Origin: Russula earlei
Lineage: Eukaryota > Basidiomycota > Agaricomycetes > Russulales > Russulaceae
Assembly: GCA_025769875.1 (NCBI GenBank)
Contig: JAGFNK010000495.1
Location: forward strand, 1-38,446
Reading direction: 5' to 3'
DNA length: 38,446 nucleotides
The notes under the pieces were generated by a model, which searched no databases, was not told the origin of the DNA, and worked only from the letters and a program-made list of their open reading frames with translations. The position numbers and the translations under genes are program-made. The stretch's first letter is position 1. Each line of letters begins with the position of its first letter. Positions 1 through 9,600 of this stretch are shown one piece after another.

Positions 1-2
1 AG

Positions 3-683
3 TTACAGTGGTTTAGAAAACAAGGATCTTTGGCTGCAGAGACAGCAAGATTGACTCTTCTTGAAGCTGTAAGTTTTTTATTTTACTTTTTTCTACTTTA
101 TTTTTGTTTCTGATCAAGCACTTTAGCTTGAGGATTATTATGTACATCCAGAGCAAAGTGAACAACCTCAATTTCAAGCTACCAGATTGCCAGAAAGACA
201 TCTAAGAGCCCTTGAACTGCTTGGACTTGAAGATCAGGAAGCAGACTCTGATGCACAAGACTTATCTACTGAAGTAGATAGGTATCTTGGTATTTCATTC
301 AGAGGAAATGTGGATAGTCTTACTTTTTGGATGGTAAGCCTTTTTTTTTATCTTAGGGATCACACTTAAACAGTTGTAGGAAAACCAACATCAATTTCCT
401 ACACTATTTAAACTAGCAATGGATATCCTTCCCATCCAGGCCTCCTCAGTTCTCTGTGAAAGGGTATTTTCATCAAGCAAGAGACCATAACTGCTAGAAG
501 GAACTCACTCAGCCCTGGCCTTATAGAGGCCCTTCAACTTTGAAGTTTTCAACAAAGCAAGGCAGAGGCATAAGTTTCACGAAGGGCTTTGACATGGAAG
601 AGGAACTCACTGAGCTGGTGGGAGCAGAGCAAGGACAGCCAGTTGAAGATTTATGCACATTTCTTCATAGTCTGCAGGGTTGA
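3..683 (+). pseudogene. hAT-family transposase, C-terminal remnant
   Basis: This is the 3' end of a cut-and-paste hAT transposase whose start lies left of the window. Three exons can be placed: 3-68 (LQWFRKQGSLAAETARL), 127-333 and 380 onward, separated by introns of 58 bp (69-126, GT...TTTAG) and 46 bp (334-379). Exon 3 encodes the hAT C-terminal dimerisation region, recognisable from FPTLFKLAMDILPIQAS, CERVFSSSK, ARRNSLSPGLIEALQ and LKFSTKQGRG, and ends at a TGA at 681-683. At least two frameshifts (near 480 and near 540) break the frame, so it is a dead copy. Family assignment is firm because this block is the best conserved part of hAT transposases. No terminal inverted repeat or 8-bp target duplication could be tested, because the other end is outside the window. 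Confidence 0.85.
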
Positions 684-1256
684 TAACTTGATGTATTTGT
701 GTGTGATCATGTGGAATGGATGCTGTGTTGTTGTGCATGGTGGTATGGCCAGACACTGCTGCTGTTGATTTTGATGTTGCATCACTGAGGTTGCAGTGGC
801 GTCGGCTTCATAGCATTGAGGGGTGAGCTTGAAAGGAGGTGGTGAGCCTGGGTTGCATGTTGTTCTTGTTGGCCTGCCATTGTGGTCTTCTCCCATTGAG
901 GTGACGGTGGCGCATGTGGACAATGGCGTGCATGGACAATGGTGCATGAGTGGGTGGGGAGGTGAGACAAAAGGTTGCATGCTGCATGTACAATGGTGCA
1001 CGAGTGGGTGGGAGGTGAGATGAAAGGTTGCATGGCGAGTCTTGAGCATTGACAAACTTCTGGTGGTGGCAATTGTTTCTCCAAGGGGGTGGCATGCTTC
1101 TGTTCGTGGGGTGTTCTTCCAGGTGTTCTTCATGAACTTCTTCAGGTGGGTGAGGTGGTGTGGCGGTGGGTGGCGAAAACGATAGTATGGTGGAGTTGGA
1201 AGGGGTAGGTGGTGCCAGCAGGTCAGAGAGGGGTGCCAGCGGCCATGGAAGTGCGC
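684..1256. other. Non-coding G-rich stretch after hAT remnant
   Basis: No recognisable gene. The plus strand is rich in GGTGG and GTGCATG words, so overlapping open frames occur on both strands without protein-like composition. It holds the 54-bp tandem repeat listed separately. It may be the 3' non-coding end of the hAT element, but no terminus was found. Confidence 0.4.
936..1041. repeat. Two-copy tandem repeat, unit about 54 bp
   Basis: Each unit starts ACAATGGTGCA, continues with GAGTGGGTGGG and AGGTGAGA, and ends with AAAGGTTGCATG. Unit 1 is 936-989 and unit 2 is 990-1041 with a few substitutions and a 1-2 bp deletion. A truncated half unit (ACAATGGCGTGCATGG) sits just upstream at about 919-935. 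Confidence 0.6.
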
Positions 1257-1806
1257 TTCTTGTGAAACCAAGAATGCACGTGGGAGAAGGGCACATCCCC
1301 GAGCTTCATGTATGCATATCTCCAGACACTCAGCTGGCAGCGCTCAGGGTCGACCGTGATGAGCAGGTCACCCTGGTGGGAGACCCAGACGATGATGTCG
1401 CCAGCCGAGAGCAGGGGTTCTGAAGCATGATCAGAACCATCATCCTTGTCGTGGACCAGGGAGAGAGGCATGGACTGGAATCCGCCAATGATATTCGCAC
1501 ATGATCAACGACGGTGGCCTCGGCCAGGGGGCTCATGAGGGAGAAGACAGTTGGGAGGGTCTCGTCGCCGGTCAGCTCAGCCTCCTGCACCACCATTGGC
1601 TCCAAAATGTGCTGCATGATCACACTGTGTGGATGCAGTGGCCACGCCCTGCACATGATAAAGGGCAGGGAGAATGTGTGCTCAACACCATTCCGTCCCG
1701 ATGCAGGTGGCCATGTGGTCTGGACCCCCAAACATGGCATCGATGCTGAGAGCATGGGAGTGTCCTGTGCCATGGGAGTGTTTGGGAAAGAAAAGGTGTT
1801 TGGCAA
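1257..1806 (-). pseudogene. Unrecognised degraded reading frame
   Basis: The minus strand has two overlapping frames that read like one protein broken by a single-base shift near 1480-1490. The upstream half (about 1806-1490) contains SVIMQHILEPMVVQEAELTG and TLPTVFSLMSPLAEATVVD. The downstream half (about 1471-1260) contains LSAGDIIVWVSHQGDLLITV and YMKLGDVPFSHVHSWF. Residue order looks protein-like (alternating hydrophobic strands, few repeats), unlike the low-complexity frames around it. I do not recognise a domain. It could be a host-gene fragment carried by a transposon or an eroded transposon protein. A chance open frame cannot be excluded. Confidence 0.25.
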
Positions 1807-1969
1807 TAACTGGGAGTGTGGCAGTAGTCGTGAGTCAAGGGAAGGGAAGTTAGGAACTGGTGTCGATTTGCACCAGACAAGAGGAAGCTACAGGTGTGGT
1901 GAGCGATCTAAAAATATATCTTGGCATTTTCAGGCCAAATCACGGAAGCAAATCTCACTTGGGCAGTGG

Positions 1970-2400
1970 CTGCTGGTGCAGCTGGCGCTGAGACGGTTTC
2001 CAGGACAGTGAGTGAGACAGAGGCAGCTGAGATGGTGGGGGCGATGGACAAGGCAAAGATGACAGCAGGGTAGGCTGAGGCTGAGAGAGAGGTGGCTGTG
2101 GTGGGGGATGGAGCGGTAGTGACAGCAGGCAGGACTGGTACAACGGGGGCGACTGCTTCAGTGGACAAAACAGGCGACAACAATGGAAAGGGAAAGGCGG
2201 CGGCAAGGCAGGTGTGGCAGGGTTGGCAGGTGTGAAGACTGAGGGCGCAAAGGTGACAGCAGTGGTGATGATGGGGAACGCAGAGGCAATGGTGATGGTG
2301 GGCAGGACTGGAACGTCGGAGGCAACGATGGGCAAGGGAGAGGCATATGGCAGCGATGGCAGATGAGAGTGAAATGGCTAAGGCGATGATGTGCTGAAGG
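1970..2400 (+). repeat. Purine-biased low-complexity block
   Basis: The plus strand is built from loosely repeated words such as GAGGCTGAG, GCGATGG, GTGACAGCAG and GGCAGGACTGG with very little C or T runs. The minus strand therefore reads as Ala/Pro/Ser/Thr-rich frames lacking any domain. The same texture fills the interior of the long-TIR element at 19.1-20.6 kb. I regard the open frames here as by-products of composition. Confidence 0.5.
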
Positions 2401-2732
2401 CTTTCCCACTGCTCCGGGAGCCGTGTGCCTTTGGGCTCAAAGGACCAACGACAGCGGTACTCAGCGGCTACAACTGCAGGCAATGCGTGGCCCTGGGCTG
2501 TTGGAAGGGCAGGTGGCACACGTGATTCAGTGGCCAGCCAGACAGCACCCCTCATACTAGTACTGTGCAACACTGCAAGTGCTAGGAAGCCTGCACACCT
2601 GAGCTTTCAACAAGCAAAGGAAAAGGAATAAGTACTTGCCAGTGCGTCTAGAGGTAAGAGGGCCAAGGCAGAGTGGTGGCAGACAACTCAGCCATATCCA
2701 AATCTGGCACTTCGAAGTGGCTTGAGACCACA

Positions 2733-2962
2733 GCAGCCACACAAATGGACAATCCAGACCATATGTGTAAATAGTTAGAATAATTTAGTTATTGTGTTCA
2801 TTTCCTCAGTCTTTTACACACAAGACTGAGGTCAGTACTACACATTCCTTTACACTCCTTTAAAGCTAATACTGTACATAGCTATCATCCCTATAGGTTA
2901 GATAACTAACCAATACAGTCTTTTACACACAAGACTGAGCTATCATCCCTATAGCTCCAACA
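2733..2962 (+). repeat. Solo LTR-like repeat, copy A
   Basis: Roughly 230 bp that match 12960-13206 (copy B) at about 80 per cent, beginning near AATGGACAAT and ending CTCCAACA. It contains a 26-nt hairpin at 2805-2830 (stem CTCAGTCTT / AAGACTGAG, loop TTACACAC), a second copy of that hairpin at 2916-2939, a small hairpin GGTTAG/CTAACC at 2896-2911, and a 15-nt tag CTATCATCCCTATAG present twice (2882-2896 and 2940-2954). The TG end seen in copy B is not preserved here. It carries no coding sequence. Confidence 0.6.
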
Positions 2963-3429
2963 TATGTAGTGTCCACTTGTTCCTGCGATTTGGTCCAGAC
3001 GCTCCTCCGTCTTTGACTCCCTTTACCGTTCTGGAGCATTGCCACACATTCTATATCAATCCTTTTGCTAATAGGCTTAGCTACCTGCAATTTGCATAGT
3101 AATGACAGTTATTGTGAGACTATTGAAAGTTATTTATGTATTGCTAGTTCCAACACAGTATTATTGCATGTTAGTGCACACTATGGCACTTAGTGTTGGT
3201 TACTCACTACTGATAGTTCAATTTTGTTACTGAAGAGTACATCTGCCTGACCCCCCCGATTGATCGGGCATTACTCACCAGGCTTCTGACAGTTATTGAT
3301 GTTATTGACACTTATCTGCCCCATCCCCCAATTGATCGGCTGTCTACTGACACTTATTTGGCACTTATTACTCCTTATCGCACATTATCTTTGACTTACT
3401 TCGCATTACTCTCGCTAGTGCGGGAGGTT
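2963..3429. other. Non-coding stretch, nothing recognised
   Basis: AT-rich, no convincing frame. Two near-identical short motifs (CCCCCGATTGATCGG at about 3255-3270 and CCCCAATTGATCGG at about 3326-3340) and repeated ACTTATT/TTACT words are the only structure seen. Confidence 0.3.
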
Positions 3430-3860
3430 TTTCCTGATGGAGGGGGAGTATGGATGAGCTGCAGACCTGGGCCAGCGATGAAAGCTGCCTCTCCAATTGC
3501 CAAGGAGATCTCCGAAGACCAGAGGCTTCGACTGAAAATTACTAATCCGATGCTCTGATCCGTTGTGCACACAGCTGCTCTGTGGCATGTCTTGAACAAT
3601 TTTGCGTGACCAATCAACTGGTAAAGTTGTGGGACGACAAAGGCGATGTCCATGAAGAATTCTATCCGGAGTTTTTTGAGACAGGGGGCCTCGATTTGGG
3701 CCAGTAAATCCTCCAAGCACCCGTGAACGCCTTCAAATAGAAGTTGGGTGAGAGCAGGGAGGACAAAGCGCGTGAGTGGAGGTCGAGGTCGATTTGCCGG
3801 ATATGGAGGTGATTGGAATCGAAGGAAAAGGGTTTCAAGTTTGGACATGTCCGACAGCGC
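3430..3860 (-). pseudogene. F-box/LRR-type protein, internal fragment
   Basis: The minus-strand frame encodes SKLETLFLRFQSPPYPANR, RFVLPALTQLLFEGVHGCLE, DLLAQIEAPCLKKLRIEFFM and VVPQLYQLIGHAKLFKTC. These align with about residues 250-385 of the intact F-box gene at 4471-5937. Both the N-terminal F-box and the C-terminal quarter are missing, and the sequence on either side is unrelated to the other copies, so it is a truncated duplicate. No start codon context is retained. Confidence 0.8.
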
Positions 3861-3884
3861 GGTTCGACCTTTGCCGATACACAA

Positions 3885-4319
3885 GCGCCCTCAGCAACGT
3901 TGATGCATTCGAGCGGGGGAACGGCAGAACGGCACGAAGGAAGGAGATCGAGGAGATTGAACGTCCGTGGGGTGAATTCGGCACGGGCATCGATCCAGGG
4001 TCAGGGCGCGCCGCTTTGGTGTGGCCGTTATGGACCACCCAGCTCGGGCGGTGAGGTCTGGGAGTGGGCTGGCGGTCTCAAAGGCAATTCGATCTAGCAC
4101 ACCATCTGCGGCTAGTGGAAACTCTCGAATCGGCCAGTCACAGTACGCAACGCAACGCAGGCTGACTGTGCGGCAGTCACCAAGTCCGCAGCGAGCGCTG
4201 CTATCGTCGAGGCCCTGCTTTCGCACTCGCAATATAGCGCCACGTCGTTGCCGAGGAAAGACCGAAACGAGTTAGAGAGGGAGGCTTGGAAGAAACGACT
4301 GTTCAATATAGCAGGACCT
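3885..4319. other. GC-richer stretch, no gene recognised
   Basis: Several overlapping frames are open on both strands because stop codons are rare at this composition. None shows a known domain or resembles the neighbouring F-box copies. Rightward of 4320 the sequence becomes the 3' flank shared by the F-box units (see 7232-7415 and 13831-13936). Confidence 0.3.
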
Positions 4320-4470
4320 GTGATCTGCAATGAGTTCAAGATATCATACGAGGTCAGAGATACAAGATGTGAGTGACAGTACGGTAAGCAAGGTGCTTGG
4401 AGTGAAATGATGAGAATCGTACAGAAGGTAGATGAAACTAGATGCCAACTGGACAGTAATCGTAAGAGAC

Positions 4471-5937
4471 TCATCCATCCAGGTAGGATGGCTCGTAAGA
4501 TTCTTCCCGACGGTGGACGGCCACAGGATGACCAAAAAGTTGTCGCGCGGTGACGAATCGCTCGATAAACCTCGGAACAGATTCCGATGGCTGGGGGTCG
4601 CCCAACAAAATGACCTGTAGCGCCGGTAACACTTCTGTTACTCTTTCTTCCGCGAGCTCTTCCAGCGCACGGCAAACATGTCGCCCTACTTGATCGTCTA
4701 GGCGCAGATCCTTCACAGCAGTGAACGGCTCCAGGAGTTCCATCCATCGGGTGGTTTCCATGTAATCTGTCCAGTATGACGGTGAATCCGGAGGAACAGG
4801 ATCCACAATGTCGAGCCGTACCAAAGAGGAGAGGAGGTGCAAGGATGAGCTGCAGACCTGGGCCAACGAGGAAAGCTGCCGATCCAACTGTGTGCAGTTG
4901 ATGATTTCCAAGGAGAGCTTCGGAAACTGAGGTGTTTCTCTGAAAATTGCAAATCGGATTGCATGATAGGAAGTGGACACAAATGCATTTTCGCATGTCT
5001 TGAACGATTCTGCGTGAGTGATCAACCGGTGAAGTTGAGGGACGACAATGTTGAGGTCCATGAAGAATGTTATTTCGAGTCTGTTGAGGAGGGGAGCCTC
5101 GATATGTGCCAGTAAGTCCTCCAAGTACTCGTGAACGCCTCGGAAGACAATTTTGGTAAGAGCGGGGAGGACGGAGCGTGTGAGCAGAGGGGGTGGTCGA
5201 CTTGCCGGATCGGGGCGAGATAGAGGGGATTGGAATCCAACGTAAAGGGCTTCAAGTCTGGACATGACCGACAGGACGGTGATCATCGCCGTGGGTGAAA
5301 CGTACCCAGAATGGGGAATATTCCAAAGGAAAAGAGCGACAAAGTGATTGGAAGACAAACGTAGTTTGGGCAATCCTGGAAACGCGCAATGTACCAAACA
5401 GAGAACTTGCAGAAGGGGCGCAGATCCGCCTAAGAATGAATCCGGAAGGGACGTCACAGTATTTTCTTCCACCGAAAAGCTCAGATCTGTCAGCTCCGGG
5501 AATGGTTTCTGCATTGCTGCTGCGAGTCTTTCCCGGTTTGGAGATGGAATGCGGGGCAAGTTGATCTCACATATTCGAGTGTGGTGCTCCGACTCGAGTG
5601 CGGTAGCTATGTTTCCCCAGCTAGGGTCGAAGTACGGTTTCGAGACCTGGGATGGATATGTCCCCAGTTCTTGTACTATCGCTATCGGCAACACTGGCCA
5701 GATGTCCAGCATATCGGACATCGGTCTTGTTCCGGTGTACACAAGTCGCAGGTTCAGGCGACGTGGGTGTGCAAACACGACATATCGCCATCCTTGACAC
5801 ACATGGACCAGTGTATGCCATTTACTTGACCCCATTGCCCACACATCCACATAGAAAAAGAATATTTCCAGTAGGACATCATCGGGGAGCAGGCCGATTG
5901 TCACCTGGTCTAAAGTCGATTGGTCAGTGATCGTCAT
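4471..5937 (-). CDS. F-box domain protein, intact
   Basis: F-box proteins act as substrate-recognition subunits of SCF ubiquitin ligases; the target of this fungal expansion is unknown. The frame is single-exon and uninterrupted. I chose the ATG at 5937-5935 (MTITDQSTLDQ) because the same start is conserved in the two other long copies; an in-frame ATG at 6006 would add 23 residues (511 aa in total). The F-box is near the N-terminus (LLPDDVLLEIFFFYVD, then HTLVHVCQGWRYVVFAHPRR and LNLRLVYTG). The rest is leucine-rich with irregular repeats (FPELTDLSF, APLLQVLCL, LTRSVLPALTKIVFRGVHE, LEITFFMDL, AVKDLRLDD, VTEVLPALQVI), suggesting an LRR-like solenoid for substrate binding. It is the only copy of the local family without a break, so it is the best candidate for a working host gene in the window. 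Confidence 0.85.
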   Translation of the reverse strand: MTITDQSTLDQVTIGLLPDDVLLEIFFFYVDVWAMGSSKWHTLVHVCQGWRYVVFAHPRRLNLRLVYTGTRPMSDMLDIWPVLPIAIVQELGTYPSQVSKPYFDPSWGNIATALESEHHTRICEINLPRIPSPNRERLAAAMQKPFPELTDLSFSVEENTVTSLPDSFLGGSAPLLQVLCLVHCAFPGLPKLRLSSNHFVALFLWNIPHSGYVSPTAMITVLSVMSRLEALYVGFQSPLSRPDPASRPPPLLTRSVLPALTKIVFRGVHEYLEDLLAHIEAPLLNRLEITFFMDLNIVVPQLHRLITHAESFKTCENAFVSTSYHAIRFAIFRETPQFPKLSLEIINCTQLDRQLSSLAQVCSSSLHLLSSLVRLDIVDPVPPDSPSYWTDYMETTRWMELLEPFTAVKDLRLDDQVGRHVCRALEELAEERVTEVLPALQVILLGDPQPSESVPRFIERFVTARQLFGHPVAVHRREESYEPSYLDG

Positions 5938-5939
5938 GG

Positions 5940-6660
5940 ACGCCGTGCAAAGACATACTCTGGTCTGCACAATTTTTTCCTCTCCGTGAGGCTTGGGAAG
6001 GACCACTCATAGTATACGGCAGTTGAATAATGGCTGGACGAATGATGAGAAGGCGTGATGACAGAGCCTAAAGACGAGTACGTGAGAATTTGTTTATTGA
6101 GGACATTGACAATGACGGTTGGCGTACAGGCGAAAGCTCATGCAAGCGTCTGGGGGTAGCCAACATCAGCAGCGGACTTATTTATGGGTAAGTCCCATCA
6201 AGCATGTGTACACCTAGGAACGTGCTATGTATGTCTCTCGTTCGGATTTATTCTCTTTTACACATTCTGAACCGAACGAGATCCATAGCCACCCACTTCA
6301 CGTGCCAGCCCGCGTGTTGTGATTTTCCCTTGATATGTTCAGCTTGCTACATTCCCCATAGCCAACCTTTCAATTGCACACCACCCCGGGATCCACCATC
6401 AGCAGTTGTCCATGTTGTCCCAATCCTGACTTCAACCATATTCCTTCGCGCACCCATATTACAGACATGACAACTAATCACGTCACGCGATGAAGATGGC
6501 GACGATTTGACGTGGGCCGAGTCTCCCTTGGTGGAGGATCTGTCTCTCCGTGGTGCGTCTCCTTTCAACCGGGTCTTTGCGTGCATCTTTTACCGAGCAC
6601 ATTCCAAAACGAGCCGGTCATCGAAGGACGACATCGGTGTCAGCACGCCTCCACCCCGCG
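5940..6660 (-). promoter_or_regulatory. Conserved 5' flank of the F-box units
   Basis: This segment lies upstream of the intact leftward F-box gene. Parts of it recur upstream of the other copies: 6060-6160 resembles 8975-9060 and 15505-15600, and 6250-6660 resembles 15870-16415, including the words TCACGTCACGCGAT (6480-6493 and 16133-16146), GTCCATGTTGTCCC/GTCCATGTCGTCCC and GTGCATCTTTTAC. TCACGTCACGCGAT contains an ACGTCA-type core known from bZIP sites. A promoter role is inference. It may simply be duplicated spacer. Confidence 0.35.
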
Positions 6661-7231
6661 GAGCACGTCTAGACCATGTTCAGCCCTGTCATCGTCTGTC
6701 CCGGGATGGCATGCCATTCTTCTGCCTCCCTTGCTTGCATTATAGGTCGTATCAGGTTTCACTTTTTGCCGGCACTCTGTGCCATCGTCGAGGCCATGCA
6801 CTCGCACCACCACGTCCGTCGTTGCCGACGACGGACAGAAACGACATTTACACTTCACTCACTTTTGTCGTTTGCTCTCGCGGTTCGTTTGCTGGTAGAC
6901 GGATATTCGTTCGTCACGGTGGACCGACTCTGGACGAAATATCGTGCGTGGGCTTGGCGATGGAACTGGAAGCGATTCTATTCCATTGGTTGGCCGTAGT
7001 TGTTGCATGCCCTTCCCATTCCTTGTACCTCTGGCGTCGCGCCGAGATATTAACGTTGATTTACTATCACACCTGCACTGACATGTATTGATATTCATTG
7101 CAGCGTCCTTGTATGTGTGAGTGCTTCAAGAGCCGCGTGACGTTTAGAACTAATAAGGGATGTGAGCGTGAGTGCGCGCTTGGAAAAAATCACAACAGAT
7201 GACTGTTCGACATACGGGGGGAGTTCTGCAT
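6661..7231. other. Unrecognised stretch between F-box units
   Basis: The plus strand carries open frames up to 194 codons (6507-7091), but none contains a domain I can name, and frames on several phases are open at once. The final 65 bp (7107-7170) resemble 12890-12955, immediately before solo LTR-like copy B. The resemblance suggests the duplicated F-box unit once extended this far. Confidence 0.3.
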
Positions 7232-7415
7232 TGGGCTCAAGGTATCATACGAGGTCAGAAAGCGAGTAATGGTGCGGTAACTAGTGCGGTTGGAGTGAAA
7301 TAATGAGAATCGCACAGAAGGCGGATGATACCAGATGCTAACCGGATGGAAGCATAAAGCACTCATCGGTCCTGGCTGGGTGCCAGAAAGGTCAGTCGTG
7401 ATATCCCCTGTCTTC

Positions 7416-8808
7416 TCAACGGTGGACAGCCACAGGGTGACCTGCCAGTTTTCGCGCGGCCACGAATCCCTCGATCGACTCCGGACCATGTTCTTGTCCT
7501 CTGAGGCTGGAGAAGATGATGGTCCGTAGCGAGGGTAAGACTTCTGTTACTCTTTCTCCCGCGAGCTCTTCCAGGGCTTGACAGAAATGTCGCCGAACTG
7601 GGTCGTCTATTTGTAGGCGCAGACTTTTCACAGCAGTGAACGGGCCCAGGAGTTCCAGCCATTGAATGGTTTCCATGTCATCGTTCCAGTGTGGTTGTGA
7701 ATTCAGACGAATCATGATGTCGAGATGTGTCAAAGTGGGGAGAAGCAAGGACGAGTTGCAGAACTGGGCCAGCGATGAAAGTTGATAGTCCAAATCTCTG
7801 CAACTGATTGCCACGGAGAGGTCGGGAGAATGATTTGTCTCGCTCCAAATTGAAAATAGGACTGTATGATTGGAGATGTATACAGATGCTGCGTGAAATG
7901 TCTTGAACGATTCTGTGTGACTGATCAACTGGTGAACTTGTGGGACGACAAAATCGAGGTCCATGAAGAACTCAATCCAGAGTTGGTTGAGAACGGGAAT
8001 CTCGATCTGGGCCAGTAATCCTCCAAGAACTCGTGAACGCCTCGGAACACAAGTTTGGTGAGAGCGGGGGAGGACAGAGCGCGTGAGCGGAAGTGGAGAT
8101 CGACTTGCCGGATCGGGGTGAGATCGAGGGGATTGGAATCCAAGGCGAAGGGTTTCAAGTCTAGACATGACCGACAGGGCGGCGACCAAGGCCTGGGGCG
8201 AAAAGTAACCGGAATCGGAAAATATTCAGGAGGGAAAGAACGACGAGGTGATTGGTGGACAAAAGAAGTTTCGGGATTCCTGGAAACGGACAATTTCCCA
8301 ACTCGAGTCGTCGTAGAAGTGGGGCTGATCCGCCTAAAAATGAATCCGGAAGGGACGTCACCGGATTTTTTGCCACCCCAATGCCCAGACCTGCCAGCTC
8401 CGGGAATGGTTTCTGCATCGCTGCCGCCAATCTTTCCAAACGTGAAGCTGGAGTAAGGGGCAACAATATTTCGTGGTGGTGCTCCGACTCGAGGAAAGCA
8501 GCAATGTTTCCCCAATAAGCGGTCGACAGATGATTGCGAGGATGGCTGTCTCGTGACCATTATCACCACCGGCAAGACTGGCCAGAGGTCCAGCATCTCG
8601 GACATAGGTCTTTTTCCTGTGTACACAAGTCGCAGGTTCAGGCGACGTGGCGATGCAAACACGATATATCGCCATCTCTGACACACATGGACCAGTGTCT
8701 GCCATTCATCCTTCGAGTAATCCATGACATATATATCGAATATTTCGACGAGGACATCGTCGGGTAGCGTGTTGAACGGGTCTAAATCGATTGGTCTGTG
8801 GTCGTCAT
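7416..8808 (-). pseudogene. F-box/LRR-type protein, frameshifted copy
   Basis: Paralogue of the intact gene at 4471-5937. The conserved start is at 8808-8806 (MTTTDQSI), but one base is lost just after it, so the F-box (NTLPDDVLVEIFDIYV, WQTLVHVCQRWRYIVFASP, RRLNLRLVYTGKRP) lies in another frame. Further shifts occur near 8520, near 8200 and near 8010-8090; segments such as RLERLAAAMQKPFPELAG, SFLGGSAPLLRRLELGNC and LSVMSRLETLRLGFQSPR keep family sequence in alternating frames. The last part (about 8000-7416) is open again and ends GHPVAVHR. With at least four shifts it cannot encode the full protein. Confidence 0.85.
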
Positions 8809-9060
8809 GGACACTGTGCAAAAGACATACTCTAGTGATCTGCACGATTTTTTCCCTTCCACGAGGCTTTGGAGGGACCACTAATCGTAGTCGAGAAACG
8901 GGGAGCATACAGCAACAATGGCTGCCAGTGGACGAAGCCAGTAAATAATGACAAGGCGTGATAACAGCAAGCCCAAAGACGACTATGTGAGGATTAGTTA
9001 ATTGGGGACAGTGACAATGACGCTCGACGTACAGGCGAAAACTCATCAGTGAGGATGCAC

Positions 9061-9600
9061 CGTCTTGGGTGAGGTGATTGGTACACTTACTATCCCTAGC
9101 GCTGGGTTTGAACACAACACGGGTAGGTGTTTGAACAGTCGATATTTCTACCACTTCCTGTCCACTTCAGCCCTCAGTATTCTCGGGATATGTAGTTACT
9201 ATAACTATCAAATAATGTATAAAAATCGTTTCGCCGAAGAAAGCTTTATTGTTGAGGAATTTCGGTTTTGAATGTCTATGTTTGCCTTAATTTGGAAAGA
9301 ACAGCGTCTGGATGACTTTATGAATCTGAATTTCTAAAACAAAAGTGAACAAATGAAGTCTACCTATATATGAAGCCTCCTAGCAATTTACAGGTACAGT
9401 AAACCACAATAGTGAACAGGATAGAGCATTTGCGGGGACGATGTGTTGAGCGTGACAATCTCTTAAAGCGGAGATTGAAACATGTATAGTCGTGATATGC
9501 ACGTCGCGTGTGCGAGATCAATGCTGCCCGCGCTCGCGTTCACTGTAATGGCATGCCAATAGAGATGTTCCACACCTTCAAAACCTTCTCTAGCTCCAAA
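9061..9600. other. Spacer before pogo-like element
   Basis: No gene recognised. AT-rich to about 9420, then GC-richer. TACAGTAAACCACAATAG at 9393-9410 resembles the start of a pogo-type terminal repeat next to a TA dinucleotide, but I could not find its inverted partner beyond 11563. Confidence 0.3.

Noticed and set aside
651..1296. Overlapping long minus-strand frames rich in Pro, His and Cys
   Set aside because: All arise from G-rich repeats on the plus strand, several phases are open at once, and the residue composition (PPPTHSCTIVH-like repeats) mirrors the tandem repeat rather than a protein.
4112..4996. 294-codon minus-strand frame
   Set aside because: Its right half is a shadow of the intact F-box gene in another phase and its left half shows no domain.
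6507..7091. 194-codon plus-strand frame between F-box units
   Set aside because: No known domain, competing open frames on other phases, and part of it overlaps the conserved upstream block, where indels between copies would destroy the frame.
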